32,124 nt of DNA from Actinomycetota bacterium (GTDB taxonomy: Bacteria > Actinomycetota > Geothermincolia > Geothermincolales > RBG-13-55-18): assembly GCA_003598015.1 (NCBI GenBank), contig QZKE01000090.1:1-32124 (forward strand), in the 5' to 3' direction. The position numbers were made by a program, and so were the translations under genes. The notes beneath the pieces were generated by a model. The model was not told the DNA's origin. It searched no databases and was given only the letters and a program-made list of their open reading frames with translations. Shown piece after piece: positions 7,382 through 15,531 of the stretch. Position 1 is the first letter of the stretch. Every line of letters starts with the position of its first letter.

Positions 7382-8353
7382 ATGAGGGCGGCGGTAGTCG
7401 GGACCGGAGCCATGGGAAGCCTGATGTCCCTGCTTCTTGATGGGGCGGGGATGGAGGTGGTGGTGTACGAACGGCGGGAGGAGAGGCTGGCAGGCATCAG
7501 GATGAACGGGATACGCGTGCGGGGTGTCCTGGGCGGAGAGGTTGCCCCGCGCATAGGTATTGCAGGGGAGGCAGCAGAGCCCTACGACATTATGATACTG
7601 GCGGTGAGCGCGACGGAGACCGGCGATGCCCTCCGGCCGCTGAGCCCCTTCGTCCACCGGGACACCATATATATATCCATGCAGGACGGGAACGCGGTTT
7701 CCGTACTTGCTGGCCTGGTAGGGGAGGAGCGGGCTTTCGGCGCTCTTGGCTGGGTCTCCGCGTGCGAGACGCCCGCTGGCGAGGTGGAAGTGGAGGATTG
7801 CCGCTCCCTCGTCCTGGGAGCGTTCGTGCCGGGAAGGGAGGAGCGGTTGGTGCACCTGGTCGAAGTTATGGAGGCTGCCTGCCCGGGCAAAGCCCGTGTC
7901 ACGGACGATCTCGAGGGAGAGATATGGAAAAGACTGGAGGCCGCGGCGGCAGTGAGCGGGCTATGCACCATCGCGGGCACCGTGCCGCAGGAAGCGCGGG
8001 CATTGGGGGACCTGGACGCCCTGTGTGGAGATGCCGCCGAGGAGTGCAGGCAGGCAGCATCCACCATCGGGAGGGGACCCGATACTTCCATTTCTCCCTG
8101 GGAGGATGCCGTGTGGGGTCGCCTCAAGCCGCCCATGTTGCGCGATATCGAGGCGGGCAGGAAGACGGAAGCGGCCTGGATGAACGGGCGTATCGTGGAA
8201 CAGGCCCGCGCCGCAGGTATAGCGGTGCCCGTGCAGAGCGCCATGCTGACATTGGTCAAGGAGATGGAATCGGGCTTGCGCCGTCCAGGCGAGGCCGCCC
8301 TGAACGAACTCTCACGGCGCATCGCGGAGGAGCAAGGCATGTCCCTCTCCTAG
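7382..8353 (+). CDS. Ketopantoate reductase (ApbA/PanE)-like oxidoreductase
   Basis: A 323-residue protein with an N-terminal NAD(P)-binding fold (VVGTGAMGSLMSLLL) and a C-terminal ApbA_C domain carrying the family pattern PPMLRDIEAGRKTE...NG. Family members reduce 2-dehydropantoate with NADPH in CoA synthesis or act on related 2-keto acids. The conserved Lys is kept (IWKRLEAAAAV), but the Asn four residues later, which helps bind ketopantoate in E. coli PanE, is Ala, and the next conserved Asn is Ser. It may therefore use a different substrate, and I give no panE name. The start at 7382 has GAAAGGAGG 6 nt upstream. Gene order gives no pathway. Confidence 0.8.
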   Translation: MRAAVVGTGAMGSLMSLLLDGAGMEVVVYERREERLAGIRMNGIRVRGVLGGEVAPRIGIAGEAAEPYDIMILAVSATETGDALRPLSPFVHRDTIYISMQDGNAVSVLAGLVGEERAFGALGWVSACETPAGEVEVEDCRSLVLGAFVPGREERLVHLVEVMEAACPGKARVTDDLEGEIWKRLEAAAAVSGLCTIAGTVPQEARALGDLDALCGDAAEECRQAASTIGRGPDTSISPWEDAVWGRLKPPMLRDIEAGRKTEAAWMNGRIVEQARAAGIAVPVQSAMLTLVKEMESGLRRPGEAALNELSRRIAEEQGMSLS

Positions 8354-8414
8354 CACACCTTCAAGCCGCGCAGTGACGCCCTCGGTATGTTACCGTATTT
8401 ATGGACCTGGGTAA

Positions 8415-9935
8415 TTAGCGTTCCACGAGGCGGTCGCGTAGCTCGCGGCGGGAGGGTTTGCCGAGAAAGGTGCGGGGAAGCTCTTCCAGGAAGGTCACGC
8501 GGCCGGGGCATTTGTAGTATACGAGTGAGTTGCGCGCGAACTCGATCAGTTCCTTCTCCGTCACTTGCATCCCGGGCTCGAGGACGACGAAAGAGTGGAC
8601 CACCTCGCCGCGGATGGGATCGGGCTCGCCAACGACGGCAGCCTCGGCTACCGAGGGATGCCTCTGCAGCACGCCCTCCACTTCCGATGGATAGAGGTTG
8701 AAGCCGCCGGTTATGATGAGGTCCTTCTTACGTTCGACGATGAAAAGGTGTCCGTCCTCGTCGATGTATCCTATGTCTCCGGTATGCAGCCATCCTCCAC
8801 GCAGCGCACGCTCGGTCTCCTCCGGGTCCTTGAAGTAGCCCTTCATCACGCTGGGACCATGCACGGTGATCTCCCCCGGGCTGCCGGGCGGCAGCTCGCG
8901 CTCGAAATCGTCCCTGATCTTGATCTCCACGCCCTCGATGGGAGGCCCGACCGACCCGGGTTTCACGGCGAGGTGCGGGCTCTGGGCGCTGACCACCGGT
9001 GATGCCTCGGTAAGCCCGTATCCTTCGTAGAGATATACCCCGAACTTCTCCCGGAACGCCTTCATCACCTCTTCGGGCAGGGGAGCGGCGCCGCTCTGCA
9101 AGCGTTTCCAGCTTTTTACATTATACTGTGGTGCCCTTGGGTGGTTGAGGAGCTGTATGAACATGGCCGGCACACCCGGGATGGAGCGGATATGAAAGCG
9201 TTCCGTATATTCGAAGATCCTGGTCGCGTCGAACCAGCGCATGAGTATGGAGGTGATCCCGCTCGCGGCGGGGAGCAAGGATGTAGTCAGCCCGTAGGAG
9301 TGGGAGAGGGGAAGAGCCGACAGCGCGACCTCGTCGCGGGTTATGCGCATGGATTCCACTACGCTACGGACGTTGCTCCCTATATTGCCGTGGGAGAGGA
9401 TCACTCCCTTGGGGCGGCCGGTGGTACCGGCCGTATACAGGAGAGCGGCGACATCTTCGTCGCTGAGTTCGGGGTCGGTGGTCAATACATCAGGCTGTTC
9501 CCGGCAAAGCTCCTCCAGGCTGATGGTCCCGGGCTCCCCCTGCGCGCCGGCCAGGATGATACGGTTTTTCTCGGACAGGTCCGGGCAGGCCAGGCGCACT
9601 TTTGAGAGAAGGTTGGGGGTGGTGACAAGATACCTGGCCTCCGAATGCTCTGCGATCCAGGAGAGCTCCTCGGCGCTGAGCAGAAACATGGTAGGGCAGA
9701 AGACGATACCGGTCTTTGCACATGCAGAATAGAGGTTCGCGGCATCTGGACAGTTCTCCATATGGGCCATGAGCATGTCGCCCCGCTGCATTCCCGTCGA
9801 GCGCAAGGCGTTCCCCAGGCGGCAGATACGCCCGTAAACTTCGAGGTTGCTATAGCTCTCTCCCTCGAAGAAGAGCAGATCGTATGGGGGGGAAAACCGC
9901 GTAAGAGAATCTATGATCTCGGTGAGAATGGTCAC
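8415..9935 (-). CDS. AMP-forming acyl-CoA synthetase (FadD-like)
   Basis: A protein of about 506 residues that should activate a carboxylic acid to its acyl-CoA with ATP. The ANL-family motifs are clear: P-loop LLYTAGTTGRPKG, YGLTEASPVV, GDIGYIDEDGHLFIVERKKD with GGFNLYPSEVE, and the C-terminal lysine in FLGKPSRREL that adenylates the substrate. Size and motifs fit medium/long-chain fatty acid ligases. I prefer the GTG at 9935 because GGGGAAAGG lies upstream; an ATG at 9959 and a TTG at 9974 extend the frame but lack a ribosome site. It could feed the beta-oxidation genes at 18-23 kb, though it is transcribed separately. Chain-length preference cannot be read from the sequence. Confidence 0.9.
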   Translation of the reverse strand: MTILTEIIDSLTRFSPPYDLLFFEGESYSNLEVYGRICRLGNALRSTGMQRGDMLMAHMENCPDAANLYSACAKTGIVFCPTMFLLSAEELSWIAEHSEARYLVTTPNLLSKVRLACPDLSEKNRIILAGAQGEPGTISLEELCREQPDVLTTDPELSDEDVAALLYTAGTTGRPKGVILSHGNIGSNVRSVVESMRITRDEVALSALPLSHSYGLTTSLLPAASGITSILMRWFDATRIFEYTERFHIRSIPGVPAMFIQLLNHPRAPQYNVKSWKRLQSGAAPLPEEVMKAFREKFGVYLYEGYGLTEASPVVSAQSPHLAVKPGSVGPPIEGVEIKIRDDFERELPPGSPGEITVHGPSVMKGYFKDPEETERALRGGWLHTGDIGYIDEDGHLFIVERKKDLIITGGFNLYPSEVEGVLQRHPSVAEAAVVGEPDPIRGEVVHSFVVLEPGMQVTEKELIEFARNSLVYYKCPGRVTFLEELPRTFLGKPSRRELRDRLVER

Positions 9936-9999
9936 TTCCCGGATACCGCCTTTCCCCATGAACGAGTGCCGCAATCACATTCGCAGACCCCAGACCTTT

Positions 10000-10016
10000 A
10001 TTGTAACAGGTGTTAA
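10000..10016 (-). promoter_or_regulatory. Extended -10 and overlapping palindrome for acyl-CoA synthetase
   Basis: On the minus strand TGTTACAAT (10000-10008) fits an extended -10 box about 65 nt from the GTG start. It overlaps the 12-nt inverted repeat TAACAGGTGTTA (10005-10016), where a TetR- or GntR-like repressor of fatty-acid genes could bind. The remainder of the 337-nt gap between this gene and the transporter shows no gene; an AT-rich TTATATAAAG at 10207-10216 may be the transporter promoter. Confidence 0.3.
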
Positions 10017-10272
10017 CGCCCTCTACCCGTTGCGGGATTTGCCTGACCAGGTCTCGCCCATCCTGCGACTTCGCTCATAACCAATGCGGACGTTACCGAC
10101 ACAACTCCCACCGGCTGTATGAAGAGGCCACATCCACCCGGGAGTAGGACCGGATGCCGGGGTTTGCCTCACGGCGCGAAGGAGAGTAACCTACGGGAAG
10201 CGAAGGTTATATAAAGTATGAAGCACGGCAGGCCAACGCAGTAATCAGAAAAAGTGGGAGGGGAGCAAGACT

Positions 10273-12825
10273 TTGTCATCTTCGATTTCACCAAAGTCAT
10301 TCTTCAAACCTGTAGCGGCTTTCTTCGGAGGTATCATGCCCTTTTTCGCCCGCCTCTGCCGGGACCACGCCAGGGCCGTGGTGGTCGCCTGCGTACTGCT
10401 CACCATCCCGGTGGCGGTCGGCATCTCCTTCATCGACGTGAGAGCGGGGCAGAAGGACCTCATCCCCACCAAGTATGAATCCGCACGGACCATCGACGAG
10501 GTGGATACGCTATTCGGCGGCATCACAAACGAGTATCCCATCGTGGAGAGTGATGCCCTCCTCGCTTACCCCATGATCAAGAAGTTCCTCCTTTTAGAGG
10601 ATGCGATGGTGGAAGCATTAGGGGAGGACGACTATGTATACATGGAACATTACCTTACTGCGTTCAAGCGCAATGCCCTGACTGAGGCGAAGAAGCAGTA
10701 CGGCCCGCTTGCGGAGGACATATCGCTGATCTTACGTACTCAGGAGGGGAAGGCGGTCCCCGATCCCAACAACCCCTCGGAGAAGATCCCCTTCGAACAG
10801 GTAATCGAGGAGGGCGTCGCAACGTACCTCGCAAACCCGGTCGCCTACAAGTGGACGGTGGATAAACTGGGCTCCGCGCTGCTCTCGCGGGACGGGCGTT
10901 ATGCGAACATCCTCATCAAGGTGAACCCGGAGCTGGACTCGGCCCAGAGAAAGGCTTTCGCCACGGAGGTGGAGGGGTTTTTCCGCGACTACTTCGAGGG
11001 CGGCGAGGTGCCGGCGACGGTTTACATGACCGGCGACCCGTCCATCGACAAGGACCTGGAGGATTACGCTTTCACCAGTACCTGGCTGCTCTCGGTGCTG
11101 GCCGTCGCCCTGCTCATAGTGCTGCTATACCTGACCTTCCAGAGGTTCACCGACGTGCTGCTGCCGCTGGCGGTGATCGTCCTCTCGGCCGTATGGATCT
11201 ACGGTTTCATGGGCTGGATAGGTTTTCCCTACACCCTGGTTTCGGTGATGATAGCCCCCCTGGTGCTGGGCATCAGCCTGGGCAACCTCGTGTATATGAT
11301 GGGACGATTCTACGAGGAGTACGGCATCCAGAAGGTGCCGCGTCCGGCCGCCTACCGGGCCGTGATAACGGTGGGAGTGGCCATCTTCCTCGCCTGCATC
11401 ACCACGGTCATCGCCTTCCTTACCTTCATGTGGTCCGATTTCGACGTCCTGCAGCAGTTCGGGTCCATGACCGCCATCGGCATCGCCGTCTGCTTCCTGC
11501 TCAGCGTGACCTTCCTCCCGGCGTTGATGATCCTGCGCGAGGAACGTCGCCTGCGCCGCGGCACCGCCCGGGATCCCCGGGGACTGAAGATATTCGCCGC
11601 CGACAGCAATTCGCGCGTCGACCGTTTCCTGGGGCGCATATACGCCATCTCCCAGGACCGTCCCGGGGCTGTAGTGGTGATCTACGCCTTTATCATCCTC
11701 ATCTGTGTCATGGGGACCTTCCGGCTCACCACCACCCCCGACCTGCGCGCCCTGGCGCCCCAGGACATCCCCTCGCTGCAGTCCCAGTACCTGCAGGAGT
11801 CCATCTTCGGCGGGGTGCAGCAGGATGTGGTGCTGCTCACCGGCGATATCCTCGCGCCGGAAGCGCTCGAGGCCATGCACGGTTTCCAGGAGCAGATCGC
11901 GCAGTCCCCCTACTTCGACAGCAATGGCAGCTCCAGTATTGGGGAGCTCATCCACGATTACAGGGTGGAGATGGGAGCGGCGAGTCCGGAAGGTGATTTC
12001 GCGTCCGGACTTCCCGCCACACGGACGGAAGCCGAGGAGGACCTGGCGGAGATAGGCGAGCTCTTCGGCCCCCAGGAGGGCAAACTGGTCTCCGAGGACC
12101 ACGGCGCGGCCCTTATCTCGGTGTTCAGCGAAGGTGCCCAGAGCAACGAGGAGATGACGGAGAAAGACCGCGTTCTGAACGAGGCCGCCGCGGATAACTT
12201 CGGGGATACGGGGATAGCCTACCAGGTAGGAGGCATCACCCCCCTCACGGTCGAGATGCTGGGTAACCTGGTCCCCACGCAGATCCGCACCGCCATCCTG
12301 GCCCTCATCCTCTCGGGGCTGGTGTTGATCCTCATCTTCCGTTCGTTCATCTACGGCCTGGCCACCCTGTCCGTCCTGGTGGCCGGCATAGTGGTGGAGT
12401 TGGGATTCCTGGCCCTCATGGGGTGGACGCTGGACATGATGACGGTGCTCATCGCCTCCATGATCATCGGCATGGGTATCGATTACGGTATCCATATAAC
12501 CCACCGCTTCCTCGAGGAATACCGTCCGGGTGAGGTAGGCGTAGCCGAGGCGCTCAACATAGCCGTGGTACGGGTGGGCAAGCCCCTACTGGCGAGCATG
12601 GTCTCAACGGCCGGAGCCTTTCTCATCGTGGCCTTCTCCAAGATGCAGCCCATCCGGCGCTTCGGGATAATCACCGCGCTGTCCCTGGCGATATCCCTGG
12701 CCGCAAGCCTGCTGGTGCTGCCCTCCATCATCACCCTTATCGCCCGCCGGCGGCAGCTCGCCCTGGTCAAGGCGGCCGAAAAGGCGACGGACCTGCAGCC
12801 GGCGGAGGCCGACAGCGGCGCCTGA
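10273..12825 (+). CDS. RND/MMPL superfamily transporter (HAE3-like)
   Basis: An 850-residue integral membrane protein with the duplicated RND plan: one helix (about 32-52), a large outer domain (about 55-265), five helices (about 268-420), then a second helix (about 465), outer domain and five helices (about 672-835). Single-chain members of this size are the HAE3/MMPL exporters of hydrophobic molecules, hopanoids or lipids, powered by protons. The second half has the relay motif GIDYGIHITHRF with Asp737-Tyr738; in the first half the aligned positions are Gly337-Asn338. The TTG start has GGGAGGGGAG about 8 nt upstream; an ATG at 10336 is less likely. There is no adjacent membrane-fusion gene, as expected for the family. 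The cargo is unknown. Confidence 0.85.
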   Translation: MSSSISPKSFFKPVAAFFGGIMPFFARLCRDHARAVVVACVLLTIPVAVGISFIDVRAGQKDLIPTKYESARTIDEVDTLFGGITNEYPIVESDALLAYPMIKKFLLLEDAMVEALGEDDYVYMEHYLTAFKRNALTEAKKQYGPLAEDISLILRTQEGKAVPDPNNPSEKIPFEQVIEEGVATYLANPVAYKWTVDKLGSALLSRDGRYANILIKVNPELDSAQRKAFATEVEGFFRDYFEGGEVPATVYMTGDPSIDKDLEDYAFTSTWLLSVLAVALLIVLLYLTFQRFTDVLLPLAVIVLSAVWIYGFMGWIGFPYTLVSVMIAPLVLGISLGNLVYMMGRFYEEYGIQKVPRPAAYRAVITVGVAIFLACITTVIAFLTFMWSDFDVLQQFGSMTAIGIAVCFLLSVTFLPALMILREERRLRRGTARDPRGLKIFAADSNSRVDRFLGRIYAISQDRPGAVVVIYAFIILICVMGTFRLTTTPDLRALAPQDIPSLQSQYLQESIFGGVQQDVVLLTGDILAPEALEAMHGFQEQIAQSPYFDSNGSSSIGELIHDYRVEMGAASPEGDFASGLPATRTEAEEDLAEIGELFGPQEGKLVSEDHGAALISVFSEGAQSNEEMTEKDRVLNEAAADNFGDTGIAYQVGGITPLTVEMLGNLVPTQIRTAILALILSGLVLILIFRSFIYGLATLSVLVAGIVVELGFLALMGWTLDMMTVLIASMIIGMGIDYGIHITHRFLEEYRPGEVGVAEALNIAVVRVGKPLLASMVSTAGAFLIVAFSKMQPIRRFGIITALSLAISLAASLLVLPSIITLIARRRQLALVKAAEKATDLQPAEADSGA

Positions 12826-12935
12826 ACGATGGTGAGTGGAGGGGGTCGTGTCTTCACAAATCCTGTTTCAGCAAACGGTCGATCTGCCCGTTTACCTGCA
12901 GAGAAATTGAATCTTGAAGACATGACCCTGCTTCT

Positions 12936-13085
12936 CTGACCACACCCTACGGGGAATAGAACGAACGTTGGTCATAAGTAATGGGAAATGGGGTCAGGAT
13001 AAATCCTGACCCCACGCTACGGGGAATAGAACGAGGCATGGGTGGCAGGTAATGAAATCTGGGGTCAGCATAAGTGCTGACCCCA
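12936..13085. repeat. GGGGTCAG palindrome array between convergent genes
   Basis: Units starting CTGACC(A/C)CAC occur at 12936, 13006 and 13077, a period of 70-71 nt; the first two continue CTACGGGGAATAGAACGA. Two near-perfect hairpins result: a 12-bp stem with a 2-nt loop at 12989-13014 and an 11-bp stem with a TAAG loop at 13060-13085. They lie between the convergent transporter and amidohydrolase genes. They lack T-tracts, so they are not classic terminators, but could still slow polymerase or protect 3' ends. The GGGGTCAG end is shared with the elements at 3231 and 7005. Confidence 0.65.
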
Positions 13086-13124
13086 CAGGGCTAGTCGCCC
13101 CGGCTCTTTCTTCCCAACGTTGGG

Positions 13125-14057
13125 TTACAGACCAATCAGTTTGGCGAAGGCCTTGCCCATGATGATCTCTATCTCCTCGGCCGTAAAGGATATCTCGGGG
13201 CAGCTGCTCAGGTCGGGCTCCCTTACAGCTTTCACCCAGGTATCCAGGGGGCAGAGTACATTCGCATACGGCCCGTCGGTCGCCCAGAATACCCTCCAGG
13301 GCCCGACTTCGTCGATCACGGCCCGCAGGGTTCGGAAGAAATCCTGGGGATGGCTGTTGTACACGAACTGCCAGTTGCAGATATCAAAAAAAGTATTGGG
13401 CTTCACGCTTCCAACGAGCATTGCCTCCTCCCAGAGCTGGTGCCCCAGATGGGCCAGGATAATGGGCAGGTCGGGGAAGTCGGCCGCAACCTCATCCACG
13501 TTGATGGGCCGGGTGAAGCGGGCTTTCAGGGGGGCTGCGATGGAGCCGGTATGGAAGAGGACGGGTATGCCGTACTCCATACATTTCTCGTAGAAGGGGT
13601 AGACCACCGGGTCGTACGGGTAGTAGCCGGAGGTAGGGTGGAGTTTGAGGCCTCTCATGCCCCATTCCTCGACGCCCCGCTTGAAGAGGTCCATTCCCTC
13701 GGGGCGGCGCGGGTCGATGGTGAAGAAGGAGATAAGGCGGTCGGGGAAACGCCGGGCTGCCTCCGCGATCGCGCGGTTCTGGTCCTCCATAGATACCTCG
13801 GGCTCCCCGGTGGCCAATCCGAAATCGGTGGAGAAGATACAGGAGATGTCCACACCGGCGGCATCCATGTTTGAAATGAGTTTCTCGCCAGTAGTGTCGG
13901 CCAGGACCGGCATGAGGTTGTCCACCAACGCCTCCGCGTCGGGATATTCGCCCGTGGCTTTGCCCATCATAGCCGTAGCTTCTCGAGCCATGCCCATAAG
14001 GAAATTGCGCTTCACCCAGCCCTCTCCGACAAGGTGTACATGACTATCGATGATCAT
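13125..14057 (-). CDS. ACMSD-type amidohydrolase family protein
   Basis: A 310-residue TIM-barrel metal-dependent hydrolase or decarboxylase (Amidohydro_2). Visible metal-site motifs are DSHVHL at the N-terminus, the KLHP strand, FHTGS, LAHLGHQLWEEA and the late Asp in FWATDGPYAN. Such enzymes include 2-amino-3-carboxymuconate semialdehyde decarboxylase, resorcylate decarboxylases and many of unknown substrate. The ATG at 14057 is preceded by AAAGGGGG on the minus strand and places the DSHVHL strand at the usual distance; a frame from 14117 adds 20 atypical residues. The gene stands alone, convergent with the transporter. The substrate is not assignable. Confidence 0.85.
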   Translation of the reverse strand: MIIDSHVHLVGEGWVKRNFLMGMAREATAMMGKATGEYPDAEALVDNLMPVLADTTGEKLISNMDAAGVDISCIFSTDFGLATGEPEVSMEDQNRAIAEAARRFPDRLISFFTIDPRRPEGMDLFKRGVEEWGMRGLKLHPTSGYYPYDPVVYPFYEKCMEYGIPVLFHTGSIAAPLKARFTRPINVDEVAADFPDLPIILAHLGHQLWEEAMLVGSVKPNTFFDICNWQFVYNSHPQDFFRTLRAVIDEVGPWRVFWATDGPYANVLCPLDTWVKAVREPDLSSCPEISFTAEEIEIIMGKAFAKLIGL

Positions 14058-14171
14058 GATGTGAGCCCCCTTTACACTCGAATATGACGCAAAGCAACAA
14101 GGACAGTATATGCCCATGCGGAATTAAGAAAAAGAGCGGCCCTGTTTGAAGAACTTGCCGTCGGGGATATT

Positions 14172-14324
14172 ATGGTTGATAGGGTCAAGAAAGAGGGATA
14201 CGTTATCGATAGAGAGAGTGAGGAAAGCGTAGCACCTGTTAGTCGTCATGGCGTCAGGACAGCAGTAGATGTACTGCGGGCGGAGGGTCTACAAGGCTCT
14301 TCCGCGTACTGGCGATCCGTATGA
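14172..14324 (+). CDS. Possible 50-residue ORF or gene remnant
   Basis: The frame is open from 14088 to the TGA at 14322, with an ATG at 14172 preceded by CGGGGA. The reading is charged and plausible (MVDRVKKEGYVIDRESEE...), with AT-richer codons (GTT, GAT, AGA, ATC, AGT) than the neighbouring genes. It resembles no family I know. It may be a small gene, the tail of a decayed gene, or the leader of the dehydrogenase that starts 20 nt later. Confidence 0.22.
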   Translation: MVDRVKKEGYVIDRESEESVAPVSRHGVRTAVDVLRAEGLQGSSAYWRSV

Positions 14325-14343
14325 GGGAGAGGAGACCAGGGGA

Positions 14344-15357
14344 ATGCTGGGTTTGTACTACGACGGCGAACTGCGGCTGAGGGAAGATCTCCCCGTACCG
14401 GAACCAGGACCGGGCGAAGCATTGATAAAGGTCATGGCCGCGGGGATCTGCCACACGGACAAGGAGATCGTCAAGGGTTACATGGATTTCACGGGTGTAC
14501 CGGGGCACGAGTTCGTCGGTGTGGTGGAAATGGTGGACGACCCCAATATGCTGGGCAAGAGGGTGGTGGGGGAGATCAACTGCCCCTGCAGGGTCTGCCC
14601 GGTATGCGTGGAAGGCAAAACCAACCACTGCCACGACCGTACTACCCTCGGCATCAGCGGGCGCGACGGGGCTTTCGCTGAATACCTTACCCTGCCCATC
14701 TCCAACCTGCACGTCATACCGGACACCCTCCCCCTCTACGCGGCCGTTTTCGTGGAGCCCCTGGCGGCCTGTTTCCGCATCACCGAGCAGGTACATATCA
14801 ACCCGAGCCATCGTGTAGTGGTTCTGGGCGACGGTAAGCTGGGACTGATGGCGGCACAGGTGATGCGCTTGAACGGCTGCGCCCTCCTGGCCGTAGGGCG
14901 CTATATCCATAAGCTGAAGATACTGGACCGCCTGGGCATACGGACCGTAATGGAAAACGACCTGGACAAAGACGAGCGATTCGACGTGGTCATCGAATCG
15001 ACGGGAAGCCCGGAAGGTTTCTACCTGGCGCGATCACTGGTGGACCCCGCGGGGATCATCGTCCAGAAAAGCACCTACGTGGAATCGGTGAGCGTGGATA
15101 TCTCCTCCCTGGTTGTCGACGAGATCAGCGTGATAGGTTCGCGCTGCGGACCCTTTGAGCCCGCCATCCGTGCCCTGCTGCGGGGGTTGGTGAACGTCCA
15201 GGAACTAATCGACCGCAGGTTCCCGCTGGAGATGGGGCTGCAGGCTTTCGAATACGCCATGCGCGACCAATCCTTGAAAGTCATTCTCGAGATGAGGACT
15301 TATCCCGCGGAAGGGCTCAGGGAGCCCGGCGAGCTGCAGGTGGAGCCGGTGATCTAA
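14344..15357 (+). CDS. Zinc-dependent MDR alcohol dehydrogenase-like protein
   Basis: A 337-residue medium-chain dehydrogenase. Catalytic zinc ligands are Cys36 (GICHTDKE), His55 and Glu56 (PGHEFVG). A structural zinc site of Cys82, Cys85, Cys88 and Cys96 shows the classic 2-2-7 spacing. The nucleotide fold carries VVVLGDGKLGLMAAQV (about 157-172). The chain matches the uncharacterised MDR_like group in which GEIN and ESTGSP stretches are typical; these oxidise alcohols or polyols with NAD(P). The start at 14344 has GAGAGGAG upstream and fits the family N-terminus; a frame from 14269 adds 25 unlikely residues. The next gene in the same direction is adenine deaminase, with a 174-nt gap. The substrate is unknown. 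Confidence 0.88.
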   Translation: MLGLYYDGELRLREDLPVPEPGPGEALIKVMAAGICHTDKEIVKGYMDFTGVPGHEFVGVVEMVDDPNMLGKRVVGEINCPCRVCPVCVEGKTNHCHDRTTLGISGRDGAFAEYLTLPISNLHVIPDTLPLYAAVFVEPLAACFRITEQVHINPSHRVVVLGDGKLGLMAAQVMRLNGCALLAVGRYIHKLKILDRLGIRTVMENDLDKDERFDVVIESTGSPEGFYLARSLVDPAGIIVQKSTYVESVSVDISSLVVDEISVIGSRCGPFEPAIRALLRGLVNVQELIDRRFPLEMGLQAFEYAMRDQSLKVILEMRTYPAEGLREPGELQVEPVI

Positions 15358-15531
15358 CCGGCGGCAGGCCGCGTGTGGGAAGGCGTGGCGGTTTCCGGCA
15401 AGCTCTCCATGCGCGGTCTTCTCGTAGACCGTGGACAGGGAAGAGGCGCTGTCACCTCATACCGACATGACCTGTTCGTCTTTTCCATCCCGCAATATGT
15501 ATGTGGAATAAACGATGAAGGGAGCGAGGAT

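Noticed and set aside
11125..12504. 459-codon minus-strand frame opposite the transporter
   Set aside because: His/Gly/Asp/Glu-rich composition typical of the antisense of a GC-rich gene; the plus-strand transporter is clearly real.
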